From Amycolatopsis thermoflava N1165 (GTDB lineage Bacteria; Actinomycetota; Actinomycetes; Mycobacteriales; Pseudonocardiaceae): a DNA stretch of 64,000 bases. Shown here piece after piece: positions 17,089 to 24,810 of this stretch. Every line of letters starts with the position of its first letter. The first letter of the stretch is position 1. A model generated the notes under the pieces. The model was not told where the DNA came from. It ran no database searches and was given only the letters and a program-made list of their open reading frames with translations. The translations under genes and the position numbers were made by a program. The stretch covers positions 1,849,731 to 1,913,730 of the forward strand of contig NZ_KI421511.1 in NCBI RefSeq assembly GCF_000473265.1, written 5' to 3'.

Positions 17089-17734
17089 CCTCCAACGCGG
17101 CTACCAACGCCTCCAATGACGCCAACAGCTGTTCGACATCTGGTCGATCACCTCGGTGAACAGTGGCCAGAGCCCGAGACTTCAGGGTCGACGCCGCGAG
17201 GCCAGGAGACACAGCCCGGATCTGCGTCCACCGCTGCACCAACCTGCCGAATCGCGGTGATTCGCTCAGCGCGGTCAGTATCTCGTGCCCGCCGGTTTCC
17301 GCTCGGCTGACCGTGAGCAGGTCCGGCTCCGTTCCCGTCTCCTCCGCGATAGCCTTGATCAAGGCGGGGGGCACATCAGCCGCGGACTGGTTCTCCCAGC
17401 GGAAGACATCCCGCCTTTCGACATCCCATCCACGGGCGCTGAGCCGGTCAGCCAGCGCACCCGGTTTGAGATTGGCGTTGCGCCGGGCACGAGCCAACGC
17501 CTCGCGATCAAGGGCGTAACGAGGATCCGGTACCAGGCCCAGCATGGCCGCGACCGGATCATCCTCGAGGGGCGGCGCACCGTGCCCTGCTTCCCACAGC
17601 AACTCTGCCACGTCGACGAGCGACTGGACCTCCACGCGCTGCTCGTCGGTCAGACCGGGCAGCTCACCAGTCGCGGAACGCGCTCGCGTCTCCAGAAACT
17701 TGGCGATCACCTCATCACTCTTGTCGTCGGTCAT
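17063..17734 (-). CDS. XRE-like regulator, probable substrate of the adjacent peptidase
   Basis: A 223-residue protein with a divergent helix-turn-helix in the middle: REALARARRNANLKPGALADRLSARGWDVERRDVFRWENQ. The flanking helices are acidic and the C-terminus ends in LEQLLASLEALVAALEGG. Its start overlaps the sigma-factor stop as ATGA, and its end overlaps the ImmA-type gene. By analogy with ImmR/ImmA it may be a repressor or anti-sigma-like partner removed by proteolysis. The anti-sigma idea is inference. Confidence 0.78.
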   Translation of the reverse strand: MTDDKSDEVIAKFLETRARSATGELPGLTDEQRVEVQSLVDVAELLWEAGHGAPPLEDDPVAAMLGLVPDPRYALDREALARARRNANLKPGALADRLSARGWDVERRDVFRWENQSAADVPPALIKAIAEETGTEPDLLTVSRAETGGHEILTALSESPRFGRLVQRWTQIRAVSPGLAASTLKSRALATVHRGDRPDVEQLLASLEALVAALEGGGEQRES

Positions 17735-18267
17735 GCGGCACCTCCTTGCTCATCGAGGTAGAGTCGCAACTCCTCCAGCGCGCGCCTGGCCATCTGGCTG
17801 ACCCGGCCAGGCGATACGCCCAGCTCAACCGCCACGTCATCACGGGGCCGCCCCAAGGCGATGTACTCCCATGCCACTCTCCGGTGCCGATCGTCGAGAA
17901 CCGCCAGTCCGTCCCAGACCACTGCTCCCAGTCGTTCCCGGTCGATCCGCTCAGCAGCGTCCTCGGCGATGTCGACCGTGTCCGCATGGTCATGTTCGGG
18001 ACCGAACTCGGGTCCGGCATGGCGCGCCGCAGCCGAACGGAGCAGGTCGAGAGCCTTACGCTTGGCCGCCGTCACCATGACCGCTTCCCAGTTCCGCACC
18101 CCCGCCGGAGGCGCGCTGATGAGAGACGTCATCGCCTCGCTGACGGCGTCGTTCGCTCGATCGGCGAGCCCGGCCTCACGCAACACTGACGCCGCGACCC
18201 GGTGCATGGCATCCTTGTGCCGCTGGTACAGCGCTGCCCAGTCTGGTTGAGCCACCAGATCACCCAA
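17731..18267 (-). CDS. ECF-type RNA polymerase sigma factor
   Basis: A 178-residue sigma-70 family protein. Region 2 is ALYQRHKDAMHRVAASVLREAGLADRANDAVSEAMTSLI and region 4 is LDDRHRRVAWEYIALGRPRDDVAVELGVSPGRVSQMARRALEELR, a clear helix-turn-helix for the -35 element. It heads the operon sigma, XRE-like regulator, ImmA-type protease and a small basic protein, with overlapping stops and starts. This suggests stress-triggered control of element genes. Confidence 0.85.
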   Translation of the reverse strand: MGDLVAQPDWAALYQRHKDAMHRVAASVLREAGLADRANDAVSEAMTSLISAPPAGVRNWEAVMVTAAKRKALDLLRSAAARHAGPEFGPEHDHADTVDIAEDAAERIDRERLGAVVWDGLAVLDDRHRRVAWEYIALGRPRDDVAVELGVSPGRVSQMARRALEELRLYLDEQGGAA

Positions 18268-18412
18268 TCATCTCGGCCATCGGAAAACCGAACATCTCTC
18301 ACCTCCGGTTGTCGCGGCCAGCTGCCACGCGGCCGGCTCACCACGTAGTCGAGAGAGGGCGACGGCGCGCTAACGGGCCCTTCGCACACCCGGCAGTGGG
18401 CGCGTCGCCGAA

Positions 18413-18950
18413 TCAGAGCTGGGTCCAACGCCGGTCGAGGACTAGTTTGGCCGTCGCAGTGCGGTCTGCCAGTGCTTACATTGCGCTTGCCGCCTCGAAA
18501 GCAGTAGACGGTGGGCTCGGCGACGTGAGGCGAGCCTCGGCGAGCAGTGGTCCCCTGAAGGCGAAGGTGCGCCGGCTCGCGCCAGTTTGCGCGCCGCACG
18601 GACGCGATGTTTAGCAGCAGGCGGTTCACCTTGACTATCAGACCCGGAGCGAGACTGCGCGGGCAAGTCGGTGAAGTGGCCGCCGCCCACCGGGTCCAGG
18701 ACGGTGTCCACGCCGCGGCCGTCCGTCCGGCGGAGCTCCTCCCGGCAGACACTCGACCAGCACCACGTGGTCGGCGCTGCGGACTTGGCCACCCTCGAAC
18801 TTCCGGGCGTCGCTGACCACGGCGACTGATCGCAATCCCCAGGCGCGGCACAGGTGCACTGCCGCGGCGGTGGCCAGGGCGTGGCGACGGTCATCGAGCG
18901 GCTCAGCTGCCCCGGATCGTGCCGGTAACGCAGGACTGCTGTCCGGCCGC
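18413..18950 (-). pseudogene. Decayed MDR-family (quinone oxidoreductase-like) dehydrogenase
   Basis: Pieces of one medium-chain dehydrogenase are spread over three frames on the minus strand: ALATAAAVHLCRAWGLRSVAVVSDARKFEGG (about 18800-18890), then GRGVDTVLDPVGGGHFTDL, then RSLAPGLIVKVNRLLLNIASV, then FEAASAM followed by a TAA and ALADRTATAKLVLDRR. Order and motifs match the nucleotide-binding and C-terminal parts of NADPH:quinone reductase-like proteins. The N-terminal catalytic part is missing. Several frameshifts and the stop show it is dead. Confidence 0.75.
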
Positions 18951-19413
18951 AACAGCTTCCTCGAGGCAACGCCGGACGAACTCCACAGCTACTTCGACGT
19001 CACGCCGTCGGCGCCCTGCTCATGGTGCAAGCATGCTTCCCTCATCTTCGCAACAGCGACCACCGCGGGCGATCATCAACGTCGCCTCCGGCAACCTTCT
19101 TGACCGGCGACCCCAGACGACTCGCCTACGTCGCCAGCAACGGCGCCCTGATCGGCATGGCCGGCGTCATGGCCCGCGATCTCGGCGAGCACCGCATCAC
19201 CGTCAACGCCGTCGTGCCCGCGCAAGTCGCCGCCCCCGACACACGCGCCCACTCTGGCGACGACGTCGTGCACGCACCGTGTCCCAGCAAGCCATCCAGG
19301 ACTACGTCATCCCCGACGACTTCGCCGGCCTGGTCGCGTTCCTCGCCTCCCCCAACGGCGCCCTCATAGCCGGCCAATGCCTCGTCCACGACGGTGGAGG
19401 CCTCCTGCCTTAG
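18918..19413 (+). pseudogene. Decayed short-chain dehydrogenase/reductase (SDR)
   Basis: An SDR coding sequence broken by frameshifts: NAGLLSGRNSFLEATPDELHSYF, then HLRNSDHRGRS..., then LAYVASNGALIGMAGVMARDLGEHRITVNAVVPAQVAAPDTRAHSGDD, then SQQAIQDYVIPDDFAGLVAFLASPNGALIAGQCLVHDGGGLLP to the stop at 19413. The catalytic YxxxK is YVASN, with Asn in place of Lys. The N-terminal TGxxxGIG is absent. It meets the MDR remnant head to head at about 18918-18950, a junction of two degraded genes. Confidence 0.75.
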
Positions 19414-19469
19414 CGGCGCGAATCCAGCACTGCCAGCGCTTCGGGTCGAGGAGCCCGTTGGCTCAGTAG

Positions 19470-19718
19470 CTAGGACGACCGGGCGCTGGCTTCGCGGACG
19501 AAGGTTCCCTTCGACGGGATAGTGACCACAAGCCCCTCCTCCCGGAGGAGCTGAGTCGCATGGCGAAGGGTGCCAAGTGCGACCCCAAGTTCCGCTGCCA
19601 GGCGCCGTTCGGCCGGAAGCGGTGTGTTGGGCGCGAGTTCGCCGGATTCGATGCGGGCTTTGAACTGCTCGAAAACCACCCGATAGAGATAATGCGGCGT
19701 TCGCTGTTCTTCCGTCAT
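19470..19718 (-). CDS. Short GntR-type DNA-binding protein
   Basis: An 82-residue protein that is only a GntR winged helix: YRVVFEQFKARIESGELAPNTPLPAERRLAAELGVALGTLRHATQLLREEGLVVTIPSKGTFVR. The usual ligand-binding domain is absent. Such mini-GntR proteins are common on actinomycete mobile elements. GGAG lies a few bases before the ATG. It is divergent from a DUF5753-type regulator 275 bases away. Confidence 0.85.
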   Translation of the reverse strand: MTEEQRTPHYLYRVVFEQFKARIESGELAPNTPLPAERRLAAELGVALGTLRHATQLLREEGLVVTIPSKGTFVREASARSS

Positions 19719-19992
19719 CGCCGACTCCGGCGAACGCGCCCCCAGCCGTTCTCTTCGTTGAGTGCGACTTTCACACGCTGGGGCATCGCATGGCGAGGGC
19801 GACGGTTCTTTTTACCGTCACAAGCCGCAGGAGAAGCATCACCGCAGATACGCAAAATCCATCGCCACATCATTCTTCCCTTCAGGTTAGTGCGTTATTG
19901 CGCACCAACAGACCGTGCAGTGCGCGCACCAGAAGGGGCAATAGCCCATATAGGTCGTTCTGATAGAGATCTCTCTCGGTACTCTTGACTTC
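19719..19992. promoter_or_regulatory. Divergent promoter region with small inverted repeats
   Basis: Gap between the divergent GntR and XRE genes. GTGCG-TTATTG-CGCAC around 19889-19904 is a small inverted repeat, TGCGCGCA lies nearby and AGAGATCTCT near 19968 is a palindrome. These are reasonable operator candidates for the two flanking regulators. No -10/-35 pair is convincing. Confidence 0.35.
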
Positions 19993-20835
19993 ATGCCGAG
20001 ACACCCCGACATGGCGAAGCAGCTCGACAACCGGCCGCTGGCACGTCTTCTGCGCTCGCATTGGCTGGCACTCGCCCCTCGGCCTACCACCCGCATGGTT
20101 GGCGACCAGCTCGGCGTCTCCCATACCACGGTGAGCCGATGGCTCGACGGCACACTCCTTCCCACCGTAGACCAAACGAAGGCACTCGCCGACGCCCTCG
20201 GAATCACGGGCAGAGCGCGCGCGGACCTGCTCCACGTCGCGGAGTGGGTGAATCCACACCGTGTCACTCATGGGTTTTTCGGCATTTCCAATCAGACTGC
20301 TCGCGCATTGGAGCTCGAGGAGCAAGCCACTTCCATCTCTGAATGGTCACCACTGCGCGTTCCAGATCTGTTGCAAGTGGATGATTACGCTCGCCGCAGC
20401 ACCGGCGATGTGGGCGAGGTGACATCCAGAATTGGACGTCAAAATGCCCTGTTCCAGGACGGGCAGACGAGGTATGAGGCTTTCCTCGGCGTGCCAGCAC
20501 TCACCTGGCGGGTCGGCGGAGTGAACGTCATGGCGAAGCAGGTCGAGCGGTTGATCGACTTGTTCGACCACCAGCCGACTTCGGTGCGACTCGTAATCGA
20601 GAGCCCGGACTGGCACGACGGCCAGCTCGGCCCTTTCACGCTCTACGACGGCGAGGACGGCCAGGGCGCCGTCGTGATTCACCACGTCGGAGCGGTCACC
20701 CTCCTGACCGATCACGATCTCGTCGAACGCTACCGACAACTCAGGACCGAGCTCGAACAACTTGCGCTTACCCCGACGAACACACGCCGGCATCTTGAGG
20801 ATGTGCTGCAGGAGGTGAGAAACACATCGCCTTAA
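19993..20835 (+). CDS. XRE-family regulator with DUF5753-like C-terminal domain
   Basis: A 280-residue protein. The N-terminal helix-turn-helix is MVGDQLGVSHTTVSRWLDGTLLPTVDQTKALADALG. The C-terminal two-thirds has the DUF5753 pattern: LELEEQATSISEWSPLRVPDLLQVDDYAR, then RQNALFQDGQTRYEAFLGVPALTWRVGG and VRLVIESPDWHDGQLGPFTLYD. Such regulators often pair with DUF397-type proteins, but none is adjacent here. ATG 20011 (MAKQLDN) is an alternative start; neither has a strong ribosome site. Confidence 0.85.
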   Translation: MPRHPDMAKQLDNRPLARLLRSHWLALAPRPTTRMVGDQLGVSHTTVSRWLDGTLLPTVDQTKALADALGITGRARADLLHVAEWVNPHRVTHGFFGISNQTARALELEEQATSISEWSPLRVPDLLQVDDYARRSTGDVGEVTSRIGRQNALFQDGQTRYEAFLGVPALTWRVGGVNVMAKQVERLIDLFDHQPTSVRLVIESPDWHDGQLGPFTLYDGEDGQGAVVIHHVGAVTLLTDHDLVERYRQLRTELEQLALTPTNTRRHLEDVLQEVRNTSP

Positions 20836-20871
20836 GACGAACCGCAGTCAGTCGTTGCGGGGTCGTAGGGC

Positions 20872-21159
20872 TTAGGCCGGGACGAGCTGGTCGACAACTT
20901 CGAGCTTGTTTCGCCGGGCGTCTGCGCAGGGGATCTCGAAGTCGACAACGCCCAGCCAGTCTCCCTTCGCGGTGGCGAACCAGCCCGTCAGGCGGCCAGG
21001 CACCTCGCCGGTCATGTCCAGTCCGCTGACGACGGTGTGTACGGGTGCTCCCGGGACTCGCACGTAGATGGCGTCCAGCCGAACCCAGACCGGGGTGATG
21101 ACCGGGACTCGCCCGTGGTCGGCGTCGCCGGTGAACCGCGTGTACGGGCTGTGCAGCAT
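20872..21159 (-). CDS. Small conserved hypothetical protein
   Basis: A 95-residue beta-rich protein (RFTGDADHGRVPVITPVWVRLDAIYVRVPGAPVHTVVSGLDMTGEVPGRLTGWFATAKGDWLGVVDFEIP). Not recognised by function, although I believe similar proteins occur in mobile DNA of Pseudonocardiaceae. Last gene of a minus-strand run with the kinase-like gene; its start is ten bases after the stop of the gene before it. No signal peptide or transmembrane segment. Confidence 0.65.
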   Translation of the reverse strand: MLHSPYTRFTGDADHGRVPVITPVWVRLDAIYVRVPGAPVHTVVSGLDMTGEVPGRLTGWFATAKGDWLGVVDFEIPCADARRNKLEVVDQLVPA

Positions 21160-21168
21160 CCGCAGGCC

Positions 21169-21486
21169 CTACGTCCAGCCGAGCGGCGTCGACTCCGGCC
21201 GATACCGGCGGCCCAGGTAGGGCTGGTCGTCGAGCTCCGCCCGCACGGCCACCGGTCCCGCGGCGCCGAAGCGCCATGCCGCCGGAGAAGCGCCCTCGGC
21301 TCGGCACGTCTGGCACTCGACAGTAATTCCAGCTCCACCGACGACAGCTCGATAACCCGTCGCAGCGAGGGAATGTCGCCCCGCCCGGCACGTCGCGGGC
21401 AGGACGACGAGCCGGTCACCGTGCGAGTCGACGCGGTAGTGGACGAGGCCGTCATGCCGCTCACCGCTCAGACCCTCCACGCTCAT
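21169..21486 (-). CDS. Conserved hypothetical protein with CxxC
   Basis: A 105-residue protein (MSVEGLSGERHDGLVHYRVDSHGDRLVVLPATC) with a later VECQTCRAE. CxxC plus an earlier CRAGRH suggests a small metal site, but not strongly. The start overlaps the end of the kinase-like gene by 26 bases, so it belongs to that operon. Function unknown. Confidence 0.6.
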   Translation of the reverse strand: MSVEGLSGERHDGLVHYRVDSHGDRLVVLPATCRAGRHSLAATGYRAVVGGAGITVECQTCRAEGASPAAWRFGAAGPVAVRAELDDQPYLGRRYRPESTPLGWT

Positions 21487-22405
21487 GCCATGAGGCTAAC
21501 ACGTCATCGAACTGGTGTTCGAGAACCGTGCTTCTGTTGAGGCGGTGTGCCGCCCAGGCGCGGGCGGCCGGGACGAGGGTGCGCCACAGGTCGCGGCGCT
21601 GCTGCGCGGCCTGGTACTGCCAGATGCCCCAGATCTCGACCGCCAGCGCCGTACGGACGGCCGATGGAGTTCGTTGCCACACCGGAAGCGCCTCGGCCCA
21701 CTCCTCGGCGGCTGATGGCGTGTGACCGGCGGTGATCAGCCGGGCGATGAGGAACGCCACGTCGACCGCCGCTGATCCGGTGCGCGACCACGCCCAGTCG
21801 ATGATCATGGCTCGGCGCCCGGAGACGAGGATGTTGAGCGAGTGCAGGTCGGTGTGCACCAGGTCGTGCCCGTCGGCGGCCTCGACCGCTCGCGCCTCCC
21901 ACGTTATAAGCTGCTCAGGTACCGACAGCCCGGGTGGCGGGTTCTTGGCGAGCCGTCGCCAGGGCGCGAGTCGTGCCCACTGGTCTGCCAGCCGAGGCGC
22001 GGCTGCTGGGCAGTCGGCGAGGTCTCGTCCCAGCGCTGCCACGGCGGCGGCCACCACGGGCAGGTCGGGTGAGCCGGGTGCGAGGTCGGCGTGGGCGCCC
22101 ATGACGCGGTCGAAGCCGAGTAGCAGCCAGCCATCGGCTTCGATGCGCCAGCGCAGTCGCGGTGCGATGGCCGAGGGCAACCACGGGTTGATGTCCGCCT
22201 CGTGGCGGTGCATCGCGCCGCGTTTGGCCTCGGCATCGGCGATGCCCTTGCAGAACACGACTCCGCCGGAGCGCAGGTGCAAGGTGGCTGAAAAATCCGA
22301 GTTGCGTCCCGCCGAGGGGATCTCGGCGCGCGCGACCAGCCCAGCCTTGCGTTCGATCGCGGCTCGCACCGTGGCGGGGAGCTCGTCCCAGGTGCTGCGA
22401 GGCAT
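21461..22405 (-). CDS. Aminoglycoside-phosphotransferase-fold kinase
   Basis: About 314 residues from ATG 22405 with GGGAG seven bases upstream. The catalytic loop is HDLVHTDLHSLNILV and the metal-binding segment AMIIDWAWSRTGSAAVDVAFLIARLI, the Brenner/APH pattern. The N-lobe region LRSGGVVFCKGIADAEAKRGAMHRHEADINPWLP should bind ATP. The substrate may be an antibiotic, nucleoside or sugar; the sequence cannot decide. Divergent from an XRE regulator and HD hydrolase across a palindromic promoter. Confidence 0.82.
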   Translation of the reverse strand: MPRSTWDELPATVRAAIERKAGLVARAEIPSAGRNSDFSATLHLRSGGVVFCKGIADAEAKRGAMHRHEADINPWLPSAIAPRLRWRIEADGWLLLGFDRVMGAHADLAPGSPDLPVVAAAVAALGRDLADCPAAAPRLADQWARLAPWRRLAKNPPPGLSVPEQLITWEARAVEAADGHDLVHTDLHSLNILVSGRRAMIIDWAWSRTGSAAVDVAFLIARLITAGHTPSAAEEWAEALPVWQRTPSAVRTALAVEIWGIWQYQAAQQRRDLWRTLVPAARAWAAHRLNRSTVLEHQFDDVLASWHERGGSER

Positions 22406-22419
22406 CGTGGAACTCCCTG

Positions 22420-22884
22420 TCAGTCGCGGGCCGGCGGCGGGTCGTCGTGGCAGCCATTGTGGCAACCGGTGCACCCGGCCGCCTGCGGCCACAGCTCGGA
22501 GTCGAGCGTGAAGCCCGCGGCCTCGATCGCCCCCACCGTCCGTGCCACCGTCCCGCGGGCGGTATCCCCGCTGGCGGCCGGGTCGTGGTCCGCAGTAGGC
22601 ACGTGGTGCAGGAACCGGCCGGCGATCCGCTCGCAGAAGGCCGCGTAGTCGCGGGTGTGCAGGACGAAGGTGTGCCAGCCGATGTCCACCAGTTCGCTGG
22701 GCGCGAGCGGGTCACCGGTGTTGCGGGCGCACGCGGCCAGGAAGGCCAGCGCCTGCTCCATGATGCGTTCGGCCACGCCGCGCTCGAGGTCGTGCTCGGC
22801 GACGATCCGGTTCACCAACTGCTCGAACAGAGCGGGCTCGACCAGAGACCGGCCGGTCATCGGGGTGCTCAGTACTGCTGTCAA
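22420..22884 (-). CDS. Conserved hypothetical protein upstream of the kinase gene
   Basis: A 154-residue protein starting at TTG 22884 with AGGAGG five bases upstream. It contains RIVAEHDLERGVAERIMEQALAFLAACARNTGDPLAPSELVDIGWHTFVLHTRDYAAFCERIAGRFLHHVP, a type also seen within glycine-rich domain (GRDP-like) proteins. The C-terminus has CTGCHNGCH, a possible metal or haem-like cysteine/histidine cluster. First gene of a four-gene minus-strand operon. Function unknown. Confidence 0.75.
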   Translation of the reverse strand: MTAVLSTPMTGRSLVEPALFEQLVNRIVAEHDLERGVAERIMEQALAFLAACARNTGDPLAPSELVDIGWHTFVLHTRDYAAFCERIAGRFLHHVPTADHDPAASGDTARGTVARTVGAIEAAGFTLDSELWPQAAGCTGCHNGCHDDPPPARD

Positions 22885-22904
22885 CGTGTCCTCCTTCGGC
22901 GTGT

Positions 22905-22925
22905 GCGATCACTCGCCGTGATCGC
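22905..22925. promoter_or_regulatory. Perfect operator-like palindrome in divergent promoter
   Basis: GCGATCAC (22905-22912) and GTGATCGC (22918-22925) flank five bases. It lies 21 bases upstream of the minus-strand start at 22884 and 93 bases upstream of the XRE gene. Size and symmetry fit a helix-turn-helix dimer site; binding by the adjacent XRE protein is the simplest guess. Confidence 0.55.
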
Positions 22926-23017
22926 TTGGGAACACGTTACGATCGGGGCGGCCGCGGCAGAACGGACTGCCAGTACGGGTTGCGGCAGCGACGGAGGCTC
23001 GACCTGGGGGCGAACGC

Positions 23018-24139
23018 ATGGCGAGGGCGTCACGAACACCGACCGGCAGTCAGGGATCACGCTGCCTGGGCGTCGTGGCGGGGTTCGTGCTCAAACTCGC
23101 CCGCCAATCCGCGGGCGCGACGCAAGACCAGTTCGCCGAGGCCGCAGGCGTCGACGTCACAACGGTGCAGGGCTGGGAATCCGGCCGAAGGCCCCTCGCC
23201 GCGATGCAGACCCGGGACTTCCTCCGACTCCGGTCCACCCTGACCCGGCTCGGCGCGCCGGCATCCGTGGGCCGGCATCTGCACGAGGCCATCGAAGCCG
23301 ACGTCGTCCTCGCCGCGGCCGTCGACGCCGGTCCGGCCTGGCTGGACCCGGCGCAGCATCCCCTGGCCGACAACGTGCATCGCCGGTCACTGACCAACTT
23401 GATCACCTGGCCGATCACCGGAATCCTGCCCGAGCAACTCCGCCCGCTGGCAGTACCCGCTCGCCGACGGGGACCAACAGCGTCGCAACCCGTGCTCTAC
23501 CCAGATGAGCGAGCACGCTTCTTCGACCACCTGCTCACCATCGCCGACCGCGCCTGCGGCACCGACCAAGCCCTGCTGCGCCGCCAAGCGGTCTACCTGC
23601 TCAGCTTCGACCAGCGGCCCGCGAGCGTCGACTGGCTCCGCGGCGAGTGGGCACGCGCCAGCCGCCAGACCATCCACACCGACAACGTCAACCGGCTGCT
23701 GGAAACCCGCTCCGCCTCGGTCGCGCTGGCCGGCCGCGGCGACGGCGACGTGCTGCGCCACTTCACCACCGCCATGACCACAGGCTCGACCCCGGACGTG
23801 GCGAACCTGAACTACTGGGCCTACTGGATCGGCGAACTGCGCGAGGACCACATCGACGACGCCTTCATGCTGCACGCCGACCCCCGCTCCTGGGGCGGCG
23901 TGCACCTGCTGGAACACCTCACCCGCCGGGTCGCACCGTCCTCGCCCCACCTACCGCTCAACCTGCACACCCTGTTCACGTTGATAGCCTCACGCCCGTC
24001 ACTGCTGACCGACTGGCCCCACCTGCGCCCACCGCTCGAGGAGGCCGTCGAGGTGGGCCTGTCCACCGACGAACTCACCCGCGCCGAGCGGGACCAGTTC
24101 GCCGGCCTGCACTACGCCCTCCGCATCGCCGACCGATAG
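23018..24139 (+). CDS. XRE-family transcriptional regulator
   Basis: A 373-residue protein with an N-terminal helix-turn-helix: LKLARQSAGATQDQFAEAAGVDVTTVQGWESGRRPLAAMQ. The long remaining part is helical (RLGAPASVGRHLHEAIEADVVLAAAV, YLLSFDQRPASVDWLRGEWARASRQ, LNYWAYWIGELREDHIDDAFML) and resembles sensor parts of Streptomyces XRE regulators. It is followed by an HD-domain gene with an 11-base gap, so these two are co-expressed. The ATG has a G-rich sequence upstream. Confidence 0.85.
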   Translation: MARASRTPTGSQGSRCLGVVAGFVLKLARQSAGATQDQFAEAAGVDVTTVQGWESGRRPLAAMQTRDFLRLRSTLTRLGAPASVGRHLHEAIEADVVLAAAVDAGPAWLDPAQHPLADNVHRRSLTNLITWPITGILPEQLRPLAVPARRRGPTASQPVLYPDERARFFDHLLTIADRACGTDQALLRRQAVYLLSFDQRPASVDWLRGEWARASRQTIHTDNVNRLLETRSASVALAGRGDGDVLRHFTTAMTTGSTPDVANLNYWAYWIGELREDHIDDAFMLHADPRSWGGVHLLEHLTRRVAPSSPHLPLNLHTLFTLIASRPSLLTDWPHLRPPLEEAVEVGLSTDELTRAERDQFAGLHYALRIADR

Positions 24140-24150
24140 GAGAACCACGC

Positions 24151-24708
24151 GTGTCAGACGCCAGCGCCATCGCCAGCTTCGGCTACGAGCTCGGCATCCT
24201 CAAACGGATCCGGCGCTCGGGCTGGTGGCACGCCGGCGTCCGCGACCCCGAATCCGTCGCCGAGCACTCCCTGCGCGTCGCCCAGCTCGCCGGACTCCTT
24301 GCCGCCGAAGAAGGTGCCGACCCCGCCCGCGCCGCCTACCTCGCCCTCTGGCACGACACCCAGGAAACCCGCACCGGCGACCTCCCCCACACCGTCAAGC
24401 CCTACCTCACCAAACCCGACCCCAAGCAAATCACCACCGACCAAACCGCCGGGCTGCCCGACGCCGCCCGCGCCTCCGTCCGGGACGCCGTCGACGAGTA
24501 CGAGACGGCCGAAACCCTGGAATCCCGGTGCGCCCGCGATGCCGACAAGCTCGAGATGCTCCTCCAAGCGGTCGAGTACCGCGAGGTCGGCGTTCAGCGC
24601 GTCCAGGGCTGGATCGACAGCGCGCTCAAGGGCCTGTCCACTGCAACCGCCCAGCTGGTCGCCGAAGCAGCCACCTCGCTCTCACCGCTTGCATGGCGGG
24701 ACCGGTGA
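24151..24708 (+). CDS. HD-domain phosphohydrolase (YfbR/5'-nucleotidase-like)
   Basis: A 185-residue enzyme from GTG 24151 with AGGAGA ten bases before. Metal ligands of the HD fold are visible: the first His in VAEHSLRVAQLA, the His-Asp pair in YLALWHDTQETRTGDLPHTVKPYL, and the last Asp in RCARDADKLEMLLQAVEYREVG. The family removes phosphate from nucleotides or related compounds. It is co-transcribed with the XRE regulator and divergent from the APH-fold kinase, hinting at opposed phosphorylation and dephosphorylation of one small molecule. Confidence 0.88.
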   Translation: MSDASAIASFGYELGILKRIRRSGWWHAGVRDPESVAEHSLRVAQLAGLLAAEEGADPARAAYLALWHDTQETRTGDLPHTVKPYLTKPDPKQITTDQTAGLPDAARASVRDAVDEYETAETLESRCARDADKLEMLLQAVEYREVGVQRVQGWIDSALKGLSTATAQLVAEAATSLSPLAWRDR

Positions 24709-24737
24709 GCCCGGCGGAACCACGATAATCACGAATA

Positions 24738-24809
24738 GAATTTGGCAACCCCTCGTGGAATAACGAAGTGGGTTACTCGGGGAATCTGCCAACGGATTAT
24801 TCCAAATTC
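24738..24809. terminator. Nested competing inverted repeats between convergent genes
   Basis: GAATTTGG (24738-24745) can pair with CCAAATTC (24802-24809), and TGGAATAA (24756-24763) can pair with TTATTCCA (24797-24804). The two pairings use overlapping bases and exclude each other. The stretch is AT-rich compared with its surroundings and separates the HD gene from the convergent prepilin peptidase gene. A terminator is likely; a recombination site is possible. Confidence 0.45.
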
Positions 24810-24810
24810 C

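Noticed and set aside
16054-17310. 418-codon plus-strand frame opposite the ImmA-type gene
   Set aside because: Shadow of the HELGH peptidase gene; no family features.
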